Origin: Saprospiraceae bacterium
Lineage (GTDB): Bacteria; Bacteroidota; Bacteroidia; Chitinophagales; Saprospiraceae
Direction: 5' to 3'
Assembly (NCBI GenBank): GCA_030729925.1
Contig: JANQWK010000030.1
Location: forward strand, 1-64,000
DNA length: 64,000 nt
This document shows positions 54,330 to 62,263 of the stretch, piece by piece. The position numbers were made by a program, and so were the translations under genes. Below the pieces are notes generated by a model. It saw only the letters and a program-made list of their open reading frames with translations. It did not search any database and was not told the origin of the DNA. Within the stretch, counting starts at the first letter, position 1, and each line of letters begins with the position of its first letter.

Positions 54330-54364
54330 AAGCCGCAACTATAGGATTAGTTGCGGCTTTTTTT
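54330..54364 (+). terminator. Intrinsic terminator of the TPR gene
   Basis: A perfect 12-bp stem, AAGCCGCAACTA (54330-54341) with TAGTTGCGGCTT (54348-54359), loop TAGGAT, running into a T-tract. It lies 28 bp after the TPR stop codon. Confidence 0.93.
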
Positions 54365-54374
54365 ATTTATGTGT

Positions 54375-54382
54375 TATTTTTG
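54375..54382 (+). promoter_or_regulatory. Candidate promoter (-7 box) for the hydroxyacyl-CoA dehydrogenase gene
   Basis: TATTTTTG matches TAnnTTTG, 31 bp before the ATG. A TTG lies 21 bp upstream, inside the stem of the preceding terminator; overlap of promoter and terminator is common in dense genomes. Confidence 0.45.
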
Positions 54383-54412
54383 TGAGCCAAGTTTAACCAA
54401 AAAACTAACTAC

Positions 54413-55303
54413 ATGAAAAACATTGCTGTTATAGGAGCAGGTACCATGGGAAATGGAATTGCCCATGTTTTTGCCATGCGTGGCTATATGGTCAATCTGA
54501 TAGATGTTTCGCCACAAGCGCTGGAAAGGGGAGTGGCTACTATTCGAAAAAATCTCGAGCGGATGCTGACTAAAGGATTGATCGAGGGGGCTGCGGTAGA
54601 ACAAACTTTGGCCCATCTCCAAACCGGAACGAGTATAGCGGCGGGGGTAGTCAATGCTGACCTTGTTGTAGAGGCGGCTACCGAAAATCAGGGCTTAAAG
54701 TTGGATCTGTTCCGACAGATAGACGACGCGGCTCCTGAAAATGCTATTCTGGCCACAAATACTTCTTCGATTTCCATCACCGCTATTGCAGCTGTGACCA
54801 GACGACCCAGCCAGGTGATTGGGATGCATTTTATGAATCCGGTACCCGTGATGAAACTGGTAGAAGTCATCCGCGGATACCAAACGAGCAATGAGGTCAC
54901 GCAAACCATCATGGATCTCGCGGAAAATTTGGGAAAAATTCCGGTAGAAGTCAATGATTACCCGGGGTTTGTAGCCAATCGCATCCTGATGCCCATGATC
55001 AACGAAGCAATTTTCACCCTTTATGAAGGCGTGGCGGGTGTTTCTGAAATTGATACGGTCATGAAATTGGGAATGGCGCATCCTATGGGGCCACTGCAAT
55101 TGGCCGATTTTATAGGGTTGGATGTGTGTCATTCTATTCTTAAGGTGCTCCATGAGGGCTTCGGCCAACCCAAATATGCCCCTTGTCCGCTATTGGTCAA
55201 CATGGTGACTGCCGGAAAATTAGGCGTGAAAACAGGCGAAGGATTTTATACTTATTCAGGAAGCACCAAAGAGCTGTTTGTTGCCCAGCGTTTTCTTAAC
55301 TAA
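54413..55303 (+). CDS. 3-hydroxyacyl-CoA (3-hydroxybutyryl-CoA) dehydrogenase
   Basis: NAD(P)-dependent oxidation of 3-hydroxyacyl-CoA, in beta-oxidation or butyryl-CoA metabolism. The 296-residue protein has the Rossmann motif VIGAGTMGNGIAHV (residues 5-18), an ATNTSSISIT catalytic Ser/Asn region, IGMHFMNPVPVMKLVEVI with catalytic His, NDYPGFVANRILMPMINEA with the catalytic Asn/Glu dyad, and the C-terminal MGLMGPL-like GMAHPMGPLQLADFIGLD and GKLGVKTGEGFYTY. The hbd/paaH subtype is not resolved. DUF1684 lipoprotein gene is 12 bp downstream. Confidence 0.94.
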   Translation: MKNIAVIGAGTMGNGIAHVFAMRGYMVNLIDVSPQALERGVATIRKNLERMLTKGLIEGAAVEQTLAHLQTGTSIAAGVVNADLVVEAATENQGLKLDLFRQIDDAAPENAILATNTSSISITAIAAVTRRPSQVIGMHFMNPVPVMKLVEVIRGYQTSNEVTQTIMDLAENLGKIPVEVNDYPGFVANRILMPMINEAIFTLYEGVAGVSEIDTVMKLGMAHPMGPLQLADFIGLDVCHSILKVLHEGFGQPKYAPCPLLVNMVTAGKLGVKTGEGFYTYSGSTKELFVAQRFLN

Positions 55304-55315
55304 AAAATTGGAACT

Positions 55316-56218
55316 ATGAAGCCTGCCATCCTTCTGGTATTCCTGATGCTTGGATTGTTACATTGCAACCGCCATGAGTCTTCAAACGAATATGTGCATG
55401 CGATCAAACGATGGCAGGAGAAACGCAATCAAGAGTTGCGTGATACTACCGGATGGTTGGCCCTGGAAGGCTTGTACTGGCTTAAGGAGGGCCGACATCC
55501 TTTTGGTTCCTCCTCCGACCAAACCTACGTTTTTCCGAAGGATTTCCCAGCTTATGCCGGTTTCTTTGAACTGAATGCCTCTGGTGAAATGACAATATCC
55601 CTAAAGGATCCAAGCTTTGAAGTGATGGTCAATGAACAACTCATTACCACAACGACCCGACTTGAGCCGGATTATCCCGGACCGCCAACTCTGATGAGGC
55701 ACTATAAATGGTTGTTTTATCCCATTTCGAGATCCGAGGGAAAGGCAATCCGGCTGATCAATACCCAAAGTCAAAAACTAAAACAGTTCAGCGGGATGGA
55801 ATTTTTCCCCATTGACCCTGATTGGAAAATTCCAGCTCGCTTTGAAGCCTTTGATACCCTCAAAACCCTTGCCGTGCCTACTGTATTGGGCAGCATGCGA
55901 GCGGAACCCTGGCCGGGAAACCTGGTGTTTTCCTACCAGGGAACTACCTACAAACTTGCCCCTACTTCTAATCCCGCTGATAAAGAATGGTTTATTGTTT
56001 TTTCAGACCAATCCAATGGCAATACAACCTATGGCGGAGGGCGTTTTTTGTATGTACAACAACCAGATTCCAGTGGCAACACTATTTTAGACTTTAACCA
56101 GGCATATAGTCCTCCCTGCTTATTTTCTATTCACGCCACCTGCCCGCTTCCCCCGGCAGTGAATCGCTTGCCCTTTGAAATTCCTGCCGGAGAAAAAGCA
56201 GATCTCGAAAATCATTAA
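55316..56218 (+). CDS. DUF1684 lipoprotein
   Basis: Lipoprotein of 300 residues: lipobox LGLLHC with lipid-Cys about 18. The DUF1684 pattern is clear: RQELRDTTGWLALEGLYWLKEGRHPFGSS (shown in part), an F-x-P/D-RLE-x-D-like motif, RHYKWLFYPISRSEG, and the characteristic TYGGGRFLYVQQP...DFNQAYSPPCLF end. Related DUF1684 proteins have no agreed activity. It follows the dehydrogenase gene by 12 bp and precedes the amine oxidase gene by 13 bp, which suggests one transcription unit. Confidence 0.87.
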   Translation: MKPAILLVFLMLGLLHCNRHESSNEYVHAIKRWQEKRNQELRDTTGWLALEGLYWLKEGRHPFGSSSDQTYVFPKDFPAYAGFFELNASGEMTISLKDPSFEVMVNEQLITTTTRLEPDYPGPPTLMRHYKWLFYPISRSEGKAIRLINTQSQKLKQFSGMEFFPIDPDWKIPARFEAFDTLKTLAVPTVLGSMRAEPWPGNLVFSYQGTTYKLAPTSNPADKEWFIVFSDQSNGNTTYGGGRFLYVQQPDSSGNTILDFNQAYSPPCLFSIHATCPLPPAVNRLPFEIPAGEKADLENH

Positions 56219-56231
56219 AAATCAGATATTT

Positions 56232-57278
56232 ATGCAACCCATTATAGTTGGTGCCGGATTAACCGGCTTAACACTGGCTTGGTATTGGAAACAAATAGGA
56301 GTCCGTGCACTGGTTATTGAGGCAAGGGAAAGGGTAGGGGGGCGTATCCATACCGTAAGGCAGCCGGGACAAGCTGCTGGTGTGGAAATGGGAGCTACCT
56401 GGCTTGGCTTGAAACATACCGCCTTAACAGCGCTGCTGCAGTCGTTGAACCTTTCGATCGTGGAGCAATTTCTCGGCGATACTGCCATCTACGAACCCAT
56501 TTCAACCAGCCCACCACAATTGGTTCAGCTACCCCACAATTCTGAACCCAGTTATCGCATTGCAGGCGGAACCGACACCCTCATCAAGGCCCTGGTTGAG
56601 CACCTGGAACCTGAGCAAATTGTTTTAGGTCAGCCCGTGCGGCAAATAATCCTGGAAAACGATCAAATTCTTGTGCAAACAAATGAAAACCAATATATTG
56701 GAAACATGGTTGTCTGTACAATACCACCTAATTTATGGCTCCGGAATATCGCATTTAGTCCGAAATTGCCTTTGCCGCTGGAGGAAATAGCCGCTCAGAC
56801 GCATACCTGGATGGGGGAATCCATCAAAGTCGGTTTGACTTACCAGCAGCCCTTTTGGAAAAAACCGCATGCAGGAGCTACTGTTTTCAGCAATGTAGGA
56901 CCTATATCGGAATTATATGACCATAGTGCCCCGGAGCATCGTTTTTTTGCCCTAAAGGGGTTTCTCAACGGTGCCTATCAAATCGCTACGCAGCAGGAAA
57001 GAAAGGACATTGCACTTCAACAACTGCGCAAATACTACGGGAAACAGGTCGAAATGTTTGACGAATACCTGGATACCGTTTGGGCAGCAGAACCGTTTAC
57101 TTACGCAGCTTACCAGCATCCCGTGCTACCGCATCAAAACAACGGCAACCCCATATTCCGTCAACCGTATTGGAATGGAAAACTCTTTTTTGGAGGATCC
57201 GAAACAGCTGATCTTTTTCCGGGATATATGGACGGTGCTGTTAGGTCAGCAAAATTTTTATTTGATCTAATTCGCTGA
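56232..57278 (+). CDS. FAD-dependent amine oxidase/protoporphyrinogen-oxidase-like flavoprotein
   Basis: Flavin amine-oxidase fold of 348 residues. The FAD-binding GAGLTGLTLAWYWKQIG (residues 7-23) is followed by EARERVGGRIHTV (28-40), the GG-R-I-x-T signature, then an FAD pocket (GIYEM-type) and the C-terminal GSETADLFPGYMDGAVRSA. Substrate unclear. ATG 56232 was chosen because the longer frame to 56175 overlaps the preceding gene and adds residues not in the fold. It is convergent with the LpxL-like gene, 61 bp between stops. Confidence 0.9.
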   Translation: MQPIIVGAGLTGLTLAWYWKQIGVRALVIEARERVGGRIHTVRQPGQAAGVEMGATWLGLKHTALTALLQSLNLSIVEQFLGDTAIYEPISTSPPQLVQLPHNSEPSYRIAGGTDTLIKALVEHLEPEQIVLGQPVRQIILENDQILVQTNENQYIGNMVVCTIPPNLWLRNIAFSPKLPLPLEEIAAQTHTWMGESIKVGLTYQQPFWKKPHAGATVFSNVGPISELYDHSAPEHRFFALKGFLNGAYQIATQQERKDIALQQLRKYYGKQVEMFDEYLDTVWAAEPFTYAAYQHPVLPHQNNGNPIFRQPYWNGKLFFGGSETADLFPGYMDGAVRSAKFLFDLIR

Positions 57279-57339
57279 TTATAAGGGCTTTTAAGGTAAA
57301 ATACTGTTTATCCCATAATTTATATTATGTTAAATAGCA

Positions 57340-58224
57340 TTATCCATTTACGAGCTGCATATCTTCCGGACGCTGGCGTTTCCATCGTTTATGCGTCCAA
57401 AGCCAGTATTCCGGCTGTTGAAGGATGTCTTTTTCGAGGATTTGGGTATGTCGGAGGGTAATTTCGCCGTAGGCGCTTTCCTGAGGGTTCTCGGTAATCA
57501 GTTCGAACCACATCTCATATTTTCCTCGGGAAATTTTCCGAATATGTCCAAAAACGACAACGTGGTTGTATTCTTTGGCGATTTTTTCGGTACCGAACAT
57601 AACGGCGGTTTCCCGTCCCAAAAAAGTAGTCCAAAATGCCTTCCTGGCGTCATGAGGCGATTGGTCGGTTCCCATCAACAAGGCGAAAGGCCCACCTTCC
57701 CCGCTGGACAGGAAGGATTTGGTGTCCTGCTTAGGAACCAGTATCATGCCGTATTTTCCCCGAGAAGCTTTGATTTTTTGTTCGAAGAACTTGTTTTTCA
57801 GGGGGTGATAAATCCCGGCAGGAATTCCATCTATTTGTAAGCCCAGACTCAGTGCTGCAAATTCCCAGTTGTTGTAATGGCCGGCTGTAATGATGATGTC
57901 CCTCCCCTGCCGGGTGTACGCATCGAGTAATTCCCGGTTGACCACCCTGCATCCGGCTATTGCCTCCTCGGCACTCATGCTAAACATTTTGAGGCTTTCA
58001 GCAATCAGATCAAAAAAATGGCGATAAAATTTGTCCATGATCTGGCGGAGTTCTTTTTCCTCCCTATCGGGAAAAGACTTGATCAGGTTATCCCAAACCA
58101 CTTTTTTCCTGTACCCTACCCATTTGTACAAGATCCAGTATAAAACATTGGAGACTCCATATAGCCAGGGCATAGGTAGCCTGGAAAGCGGCAAAATAAT
58201 GAGATAATACAACAGCTGTGCCAT
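57340..58224 (-). CDS. LpxL/HtrB-type lysophospholipid/lipid A acyltransferase
   Basis: Integral membrane-associated acyltransferase, adding a secondary acyl chain to lipid A or a related lipid. The 294-residue protein has an N-terminal helix (about 5-32), the catalytic H-X4-E motif GHYNNWE (His116, Glu121), GIYHPLKN and the later motif MGTDQSPHDA. ATG 58224 was chosen because the longer frame to 58266 would translate the stem of the pdhB terminator (as MGWLFLF). It is transcribed leftward, following pdhB but separated from it by that terminator. Confidence 0.88.
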   Translation of the reverse strand: MAQLLYYLIILPLSRLPMPWLYGVSNVLYWILYKWVGYRKKVVWDNLIKSFPDREEKELRQIMDKFYRHFFDLIAESLKMFSMSAEEAIAGCRVVNRELLDAYTRQGRDIIITAGHYNNWEFAALSLGLQIDGIPAGIYHPLKNKFFEQKIKASRGKYGMILVPKQDTKSFLSSGEGGPFALLMGTDQSPHDARKAFWTTFLGRETAVMFGTEKIAKEYNHVVVFGHIRKISRGKYEMWFELITENPQESAYGEITLRHTQILEKDILQQPEYWLWTHKRWKRQRPEDMQLVNG

Positions 58225-58252
58225 GCAGAGCATATTTTGGTCGCTGAATAGA

Positions 58253-58282
58253 AAAAGCCAGCCCATAGTGAGACTGGCTTTT
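58253..58282 (-). terminator. Intrinsic terminator of pdhB
   Basis: AAAAGCCAG (58253-58261) pairs with CTGGCTTTT (58274-58282); on the minus strand the T-run follows the stem (TTTTTC). It lies 36 bp after the pdhB stop and upstream of the LpxL-like gene. Confidence 0.75.
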
Positions 58283-58317
58283 CTACAATTAACTAATATC
58301 CTTAATCTTTACAGCCA

Positions 58318-59304
58318 TTAGGCTTTCATGTATCGCACTTCCTTTACAGCCTTCACAATGCGTGCTGCATCAGGCATATAAGCATCTACCAAAGTTGACG
58401 CATAAGGCAAAGAAGTATCTGCTGCATTGACGCGAGTTACAGGCGCATCCAGATAATCAAATGCATACTTCTGCACCACATAAGCAATTTCAGAAGAAAC
58501 ACCAGCAAATGGCCAAGATTCGTCAATTACCACAATGCGATTGGTTTTTTTGACCGAATTGACAATCGTCTGATGATCCAAAGGCCGAATTGTACGCAAA
58601 TCAATTACCTCGGCAGAAATTCCCTCTTTCGCCAGTTCATCTGCGGCCTCTAATGCCGGGAAAATCATTTTATTAAAGGTAACAAGCGTCACATCCGTTC
58701 CTTCACGTCTTACCGCTGCCTTTCCGATTGGAACCAGGTACTCCCCTTCCGGCACTTCGTCCTGATAGCCATACAGGAGTTCCGATTCCATCACACAAAC
58801 AGGGTTTTCATCCCGAATGGCAGACTTCAACAAGCCTTTTGCATCCGCAGGATGAACGCAGGAAATCACTTTCAGACCTGGCACATTTGCCATCCAGCTC
58901 TCGAAAGTCTGAGAATGCTGTTGAGCAAGTTGACCCGCTGCTCCTGAAGGCCCTCTGAAAACGATCGGACAGGAGAAATTACCGGCAGACTGCGAAAGAG
59001 TTTTGGCTGCATTGTTAACGATCTGGTCGAAAGCCAAAATCGCAAAATTCCAGGTCATAAATTCGACAATGGGACGTAATCCATTCATGGCAGCCCCTAC
59101 CCCGATACCCGTAAATCCTAGTTCCGCAATCGGCGTATCAATCACCCTTTTGGGGCCAAATTCATCTAACATTCCCTTACTGACCTTGTATGCTCCGTTA
59201 TAGGCTGCCACTTCTTCACCCATCAGAAACACGGTTTCGTCTCTTCTCATTTCTTCGACCATCGCCTCTCTGAGGGCATCGCGCAAAGCTAATTTTCTGG
59301 ACAT
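58318..59304 (-). CDS. pdhB: Pyruvate dehydrogenase E1 component, beta subunit
   Basis: Beta subunit of the heterotetrameric thiamine-diphosphate-dependent E1 of the pyruvate dehydrogenase complex. The 328-residue protein begins RDALREAMVEEMRRDETVFLMGEEVA, and shows FGPKRVIDTPIAELGFTGIGVGAAM, VEFMTWNFAILAFDQIVNNAAK, GLKVISCVHPADAKGLLKSAI and LVPIGKAAVRREGTDVTLVTF, with a C-terminal RVNAADTSLPYA. The E1-alpha gene is not nearby. The gene ends at its own terminator, so it is a single-gene unit. Branched-chain or acetoin E1-beta is possible but less likely. Confidence 0.92.
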   Translation of the reverse strand: MSRKLALRDALREAMVEEMRRDETVFLMGEEVAAYNGAYKVSKGMLDEFGPKRVIDTPIAELGFTGIGVGAAMNGLRPIVEFMTWNFAILAFDQIVNNAAKTLSQSAGNFSCPIVFRGPSGAAGQLAQQHSQTFESWMANVPGLKVISCVHPADAKGLLKSAIRDENPVCVMESELLYGYQDEVPEGEYLVPIGKAAVRREGTDVTLVTFNKMIFPALEAADELAKEGISAEVIDLRTIRPLDHQTIVNSVKKTNRIVVIDESWPFAGVSSEIAYVVQKYAFDYLDAPVTRVNAADTSLPYASTLVDAYMPDAARIVKAVKEVRYMKA

Positions 59305-59549
59305 GTCGGTATTGAGTTTGGTTTAATTATCTTCAAATCTGAGCGTAAAAATAGCAAAGAGATTGTATTTAACGAGTGTTGCGTTTTTTTTCTTGGCAAA
59401 TAAGTTACATGACTAAAACAATCGCCTCTCCCAAGGGTTCGTAGTAAATGACCACTGAAACGCCAACTTGCCGAATTAATTTGTAATTTTGCTCAGCTAA
59501 AAAAACAATTCGGAGCGTTCAAACCGCGTTATCAAAAAAAATAATAACC

Positions 59550-59705
59550 ATGCTCAAGAAAAGATCCCGGGGTTGGATCCCTGCCCTTTTGTCCTTGCTT
59601 GTTTTGCTTTTTGGTACTTCCTGTAACAGGGGATATGGATGCCCTACTAATTTTTCGATGTCGGACCTTTTTGCCATTTTTCAGCAAATAAGTCAGTTGT
59701 TTTAG
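59550..59705 (+). CDS. Small lipoprotein (51 aa) before mnmD
   Basis: A short frame easily missed by length cut-offs. It encodes M-L-K-K-R-S-R-G, a hydrophobic core (LSLLVLLFGTS) and a lipobox Cys at about residue 25, so a mature peptide of about 27 residues holding NRGYGCPTNFSMSDL. A basic start, hydrophobic stretch and G-T-S-C lipobox are all normal. It stops 29 bp before mnmD, and is preceded by a TAATTTTG box at about 59485. I cannot name a family. It is likely real because of the complete lipoprotein design. Confidence 0.6.
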   Translation: MLKKRSRGWIPALLSLLVLLFGTSCNRGYGCPTNFSMSDLFAIFQQISQLF

Positions 59706-59734
59706 TTTACCGCCCCCGCTCATAAATCAGGTCT

Positions 59735-60415
59735 GTGGAAGGAGATATCCGCACTATCATTGAAACCAGCGACGGATCGCATACGATACTGTCCGATAGG
59801 TTTCAAGTCAGTTATCACTCCAAGTACGGAGCTATTCAGGAAAGCAACCACGTTTTTCTTGCCAACGGCCTACATCCCGTAGCCATTAAGCAACACCACA
59901 TTTCCATTCTTGAGATGGGCTTTGGTACAGGCCTGAACGCCCTGCTGAGTTTTCGGGAAGCCTGGCTAAATCATTGGACGGTCGTGTATCATGCGGTAGA
60001 GGCTTATCCGATTTCTCTGGAGCAGGCGCAGCAACTCAACTATCATGAGTGGCTGAATGACTTGGATGATCCAGCGCTGTTGGTTCATTTCCACCAGCAA
60101 GATTGGGATACCGATGTTACGTATAACGACATTTTTACGTTGAAGAAAATTGCTTCCAAGTTCGAATCGCTTCAGCTGCCGAAAGAAAGTTATGACCTCG
60201 TATATTACGACGCCTTTGCGCCCAGCGCCCAGCCCGAATTGTGGGAGGCTAATGTGTTGAAAATCATGTACGAGGCGCTAAAACAAGGAGGAATGTTGGT
60301 AACATACTGTGCCAAAGGCTCGGTAAAACGCACGCTAAAGTCACTCGGCTTTTTGATTGAGGAATTGCCCGGCCCACCGGGAAAACGGGAAATGACCCGG
60401 GCAATTAAGCCTTAA
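59735..60415 (+). CDS. mnmD: tRNA (5-methylaminomethyl-2-thiouridine34) methyltransferase MnmD domain protein
   Basis: SAM-dependent methylase for the wobble uridine of some tRNAs (the methyltransferase half of MnmC, free-standing as in many Bacteroidota). The 226-residue protein has EMGFGTGLNALLSF (SAM motif I), an acidic post-I region (YHAVEAYPIS), the MnmD-specific DLVYYDAFAPSAQPELWE, and the end TYCAKGSVKRTLKSLGF. The start codon is GTG at 59735 with no upstream alternative. It converges on the HNH-AP2 gene with no gap (stop-to-stop). Confidence 0.92.
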   Translation: MEGDIRTIIETSDGSHTILSDRFQVSYHSKYGAIQESNHVFLANGLHPVAIKQHHISILEMGFGTGLNALLSFREAWLNHWTVVYHAVEAYPISLEQAQQLNYHEWLNDLDDPALLVHFHQQDWDTDVTYNDIFTLKKIASKFESLQLPKESYDLVYYDAFAPSAQPELWEANVLKIMYEALKQGGMLVTYCAKGSVKRTLKSLGFLIEELPGPPGKREMTRAIKP

Positions 60416-60964
60416 TCAGGATTTGTCTTTTCTCAGTTTGATCATATTGATCTTACCGTTTTCTCCATACAGTTCTCTTGACTTTTTGTTGTAAGCCAGC
60501 GCTGCTTCTTCAGGTGTAGAAAACATTCCGATGTGAACAGACTTTCTATTAATTGAAATCACAGCTCTGTATCGGTTGTTTTCCTGATAAACACCGGTGT
60601 AACCTGCTTTGCTGCTCGTTTTTCGCTTTCGGCTGGCCACTGCTCTTGACCGATAGACGATGTTTTCGAGCCGACAATCCAGCTTGTTCCCGTTTTTTGT
60701 TCCGACTAAGTTTTTTTGAGGTGTCTTTTCCTTCACCATGAATTTTTCTGCTACCAGCTTATGCAGATAGATTGTCTCTGTTTTGTAAGTGCCATCCGCC
60801 TTTTTCCAGTTTTTCTGAAAGACAGCACAACCACTGCTATGCTTTCGCAGGTTGTCAATAAAGCCCATCCGCACCAGATAAGGGTCACTGGTGAGGTACT
60901 CGTAAACTTTATCATCCAACAACACCATGTCATCAGAATTTTTAAGTTTAACTTTGTACAACAC
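60416..60964 (-). CDS. HNH-like plus AP2-domain protein
   Basis: Probable DNA-binding protein of 182 residues. The N-terminal about 110 residues follow the HNH-homing-endonuclease plan: VLLDDKVYEYL, IYLHKLVAEKF with His68 (first His of HNH), and KNGNKLDCRLENI (91-102), where the family has VDHINGN with the catalytic His; here it reads LVGTKNGN, so that His is missing. The AP2 domain covers 119-167 (GYTGVYQENNRYRAVISI, IGMFSTPEEAALAYN). The start is GTG 60964 (TTG 60961 and ATG 60928 are alternatives). It is flanked by mnmD and ribD. Homing nuclease gone over to a regulator is the likeliest reading. Confidence 0.78.
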   Translation of the reverse strand: MLYKVKLKNSDDMVLLDDKVYEYLTSDPYLVRMGFIDNLRKHSSGCAVFQKNWKKADGTYKTETIYLHKLVAEKFMVKEKTPQKNLVGTKNGNKLDCRLENIVYRSRAVASRKRKTSSKAGYTGVYQENNRYRAVISINRKSVHIGMFSTPEEAALAYNKKSRELYGENGKINMIKLRKDKS

Positions 60965-61056
60965 GATTTTTTGTATTTAGATTGTTACAAAAAATGCGCG
61001 TTTTGGGGAGGCGTCCGTGGGTAAATAAATCTGGGAATAATTAATGTGAGGCAGTA

Positions 61057-61064
61057 CAAAAGTA
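61057..61064 (-). promoter_or_regulatory. Candidate -7 box for the HNH-AP2 gene
   Basis: Minus-strand TACTTTTG matches TAnnTTTG, 93 bp upstream of the GTG start, giving a longer leader than others here. No clear -33 element. Confidence 0.35.
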
Positions 61065-61110
61065 AACAATTCGAATCAAATTAGTAATTTTTTTATGTTA
61101 ATTTCCATCC

Positions 61111-62166
61111 ATGAACTCAAATCAATTTAGCCACGAAGTTTTTATGCAAAGGTGTTTTGATCTTGCACGGATGGGGCGTACGGGAGTATCGCCAAATCCT
61201 ATGGTGGGAGCTGTTCTGGTGCACCAAAACAAGATCATTGGGGAGGGATATCATGAACAGTTTGGAGGGGATCATGCCGAGGTACGCGCAGTAGCAAGTG
61301 TAGCTCCGGAGAAGAGACACCTGATTCCAGACGCTACTTTGTATGTTTCGCTGGAACCCTGCTGTTTTTATGGAAAAACGCCAGCGTGTACAGATTTGAT
61401 TCGAGCACAGCGCATCAAACGCGTGGTTGTTTCGGCACTCGACCCGACCCCTGAGGTGAATGGGCAGGGAGTAGTCCAACTAAAGGCCTCCGGAGTAGAG
61501 GTAATTACAGGGGTTCTGGAGGCAGCGGGAAAATCATTGATAGCAAGACGAGGAAAGTTTGTCAATACGCAAATGCCCTGGATCACGCTGAAGTTTGCCC
61601 AAACGCAAAGTGGTTTGTTTTCCCCCTTGCCCAAAAGCAGGATGATGATTTCAACCCCACTGACCCAAAGGTGGGTGCACAAAATGCGGGCAGAAGCGGA
61701 TGCCATTATGGTGGGTATGGACACGGTATTGGTGGACGATCCTGCATTGACGACCCGTTTTTATCCAGGCAATTCTCCCCTTCGTGTTGTCATCGGGGAT
61801 GTTAGTCGCCTTAGAGCCGATTTGCAAATTTTGAATCGGGATGCCAAAACGCTGATTTACCATACGGGTAAGGAAATCACTGAGTCCCTGGAAACCGGAC
61901 ACGCCCGCGTCGTTGCGCTCGAAACCTTTAGTCTGAAATCGGTATTTCAGGATCTTGCTGCCCAAAACATTGGCAATTTGCTAATTGAAGGAGGCAGCCG
62001 CTTGTTGCAGTCGGTTTTGGCTACCACATACTGGGACGAAGCCATTATTATCCGGGGAGCTGGTTTTTTTCCGGAGGGAACTCCTGCTCCGGTTGTCCCT
62101 GGAACGCTTACGAACCGTAAGCGTTGTGGGGAAGATGAAGTGCTGACTTTTGCGCGTAAGTGTTAA
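61111..62166 (+). CDS. ribD: Bifunctional riboflavin biosynthesis deaminase/reductase RibD
   Basis: Deaminates and then reduces the pyrimidine intermediate of riboflavin synthesis. The 351-residue protein has an N-terminal deaminase domain with zinc ligands His55 (HAE, with catalytic Glu57), Cys84 and Cys93 (PCCFYGKTPAC), and a C-terminal reductase domain with MRAEADAIMVGMDTVLVDDPALTTR (only part shown) and LLIEGGSRLLQS. Both domains are complete. It is separated from the downstream thioredoxin-fold gene by about 97 bp with a hairpin. Confidence 0.95.
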   Translation: MNSNQFSHEVFMQRCFDLARMGRTGVSPNPMVGAVLVHQNKIIGEGYHEQFGGDHAEVRAVASVAPEKRHLIPDATLYVSLEPCCFYGKTPACTDLIRAQRIKRVVVSALDPTPEVNGQGVVQLKASGVEVITGVLEAAGKSLIARRGKFVNTQMPWITLKFAQTQSGLFSPLPKSRMMISTPLTQRWVHKMRAEADAIMVGMDTVLVDDPALTTRFYPGNSPLRVVIGDVSRLRADLQILNRDAKTLIYHTGKEITESLETGHARVVALETFSLKSVFQDLAAQNIGNLLIEGGSRLLQSVLATTYWDEAIIIRGAGFFPEGTPAPVVPGTLTNRKRCGEDEVLTFARKC

Positions 62167-62179
62167 ACTATCATTAAAG

Positions 62180-62201
62180 TTCATCCCCTGCACGGGATGA
62201 A
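62180..62201. repeat. Inverted repeat/hairpin between ribD and the thioredoxin-fold gene
   Basis: TTCATCCC (62180-62187) and GGGATGAA (62194-62201) form a perfect 8-bp stem with a 6-nt loop (CTGCAC). The T-run (ATTTTTG) begins about 7 nt after the stem, so it is a doubtful terminator for ribD. Confidence 0.4.
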
Positions 62202-62263
62202 TAGCCCGATTTTTGTTTCTAAGTTTTAACTTTAAATTCATAGGAATGATAAACCCCGTTGAA

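Noticed and set aside
60416-60964. An active homing endonuclease or selfish element inserted in mnmD or ribD
   Set aside because: Both neighbouring genes are intact, no intron or intein boundary is seen, and the second catalytic His of HNH is missing.
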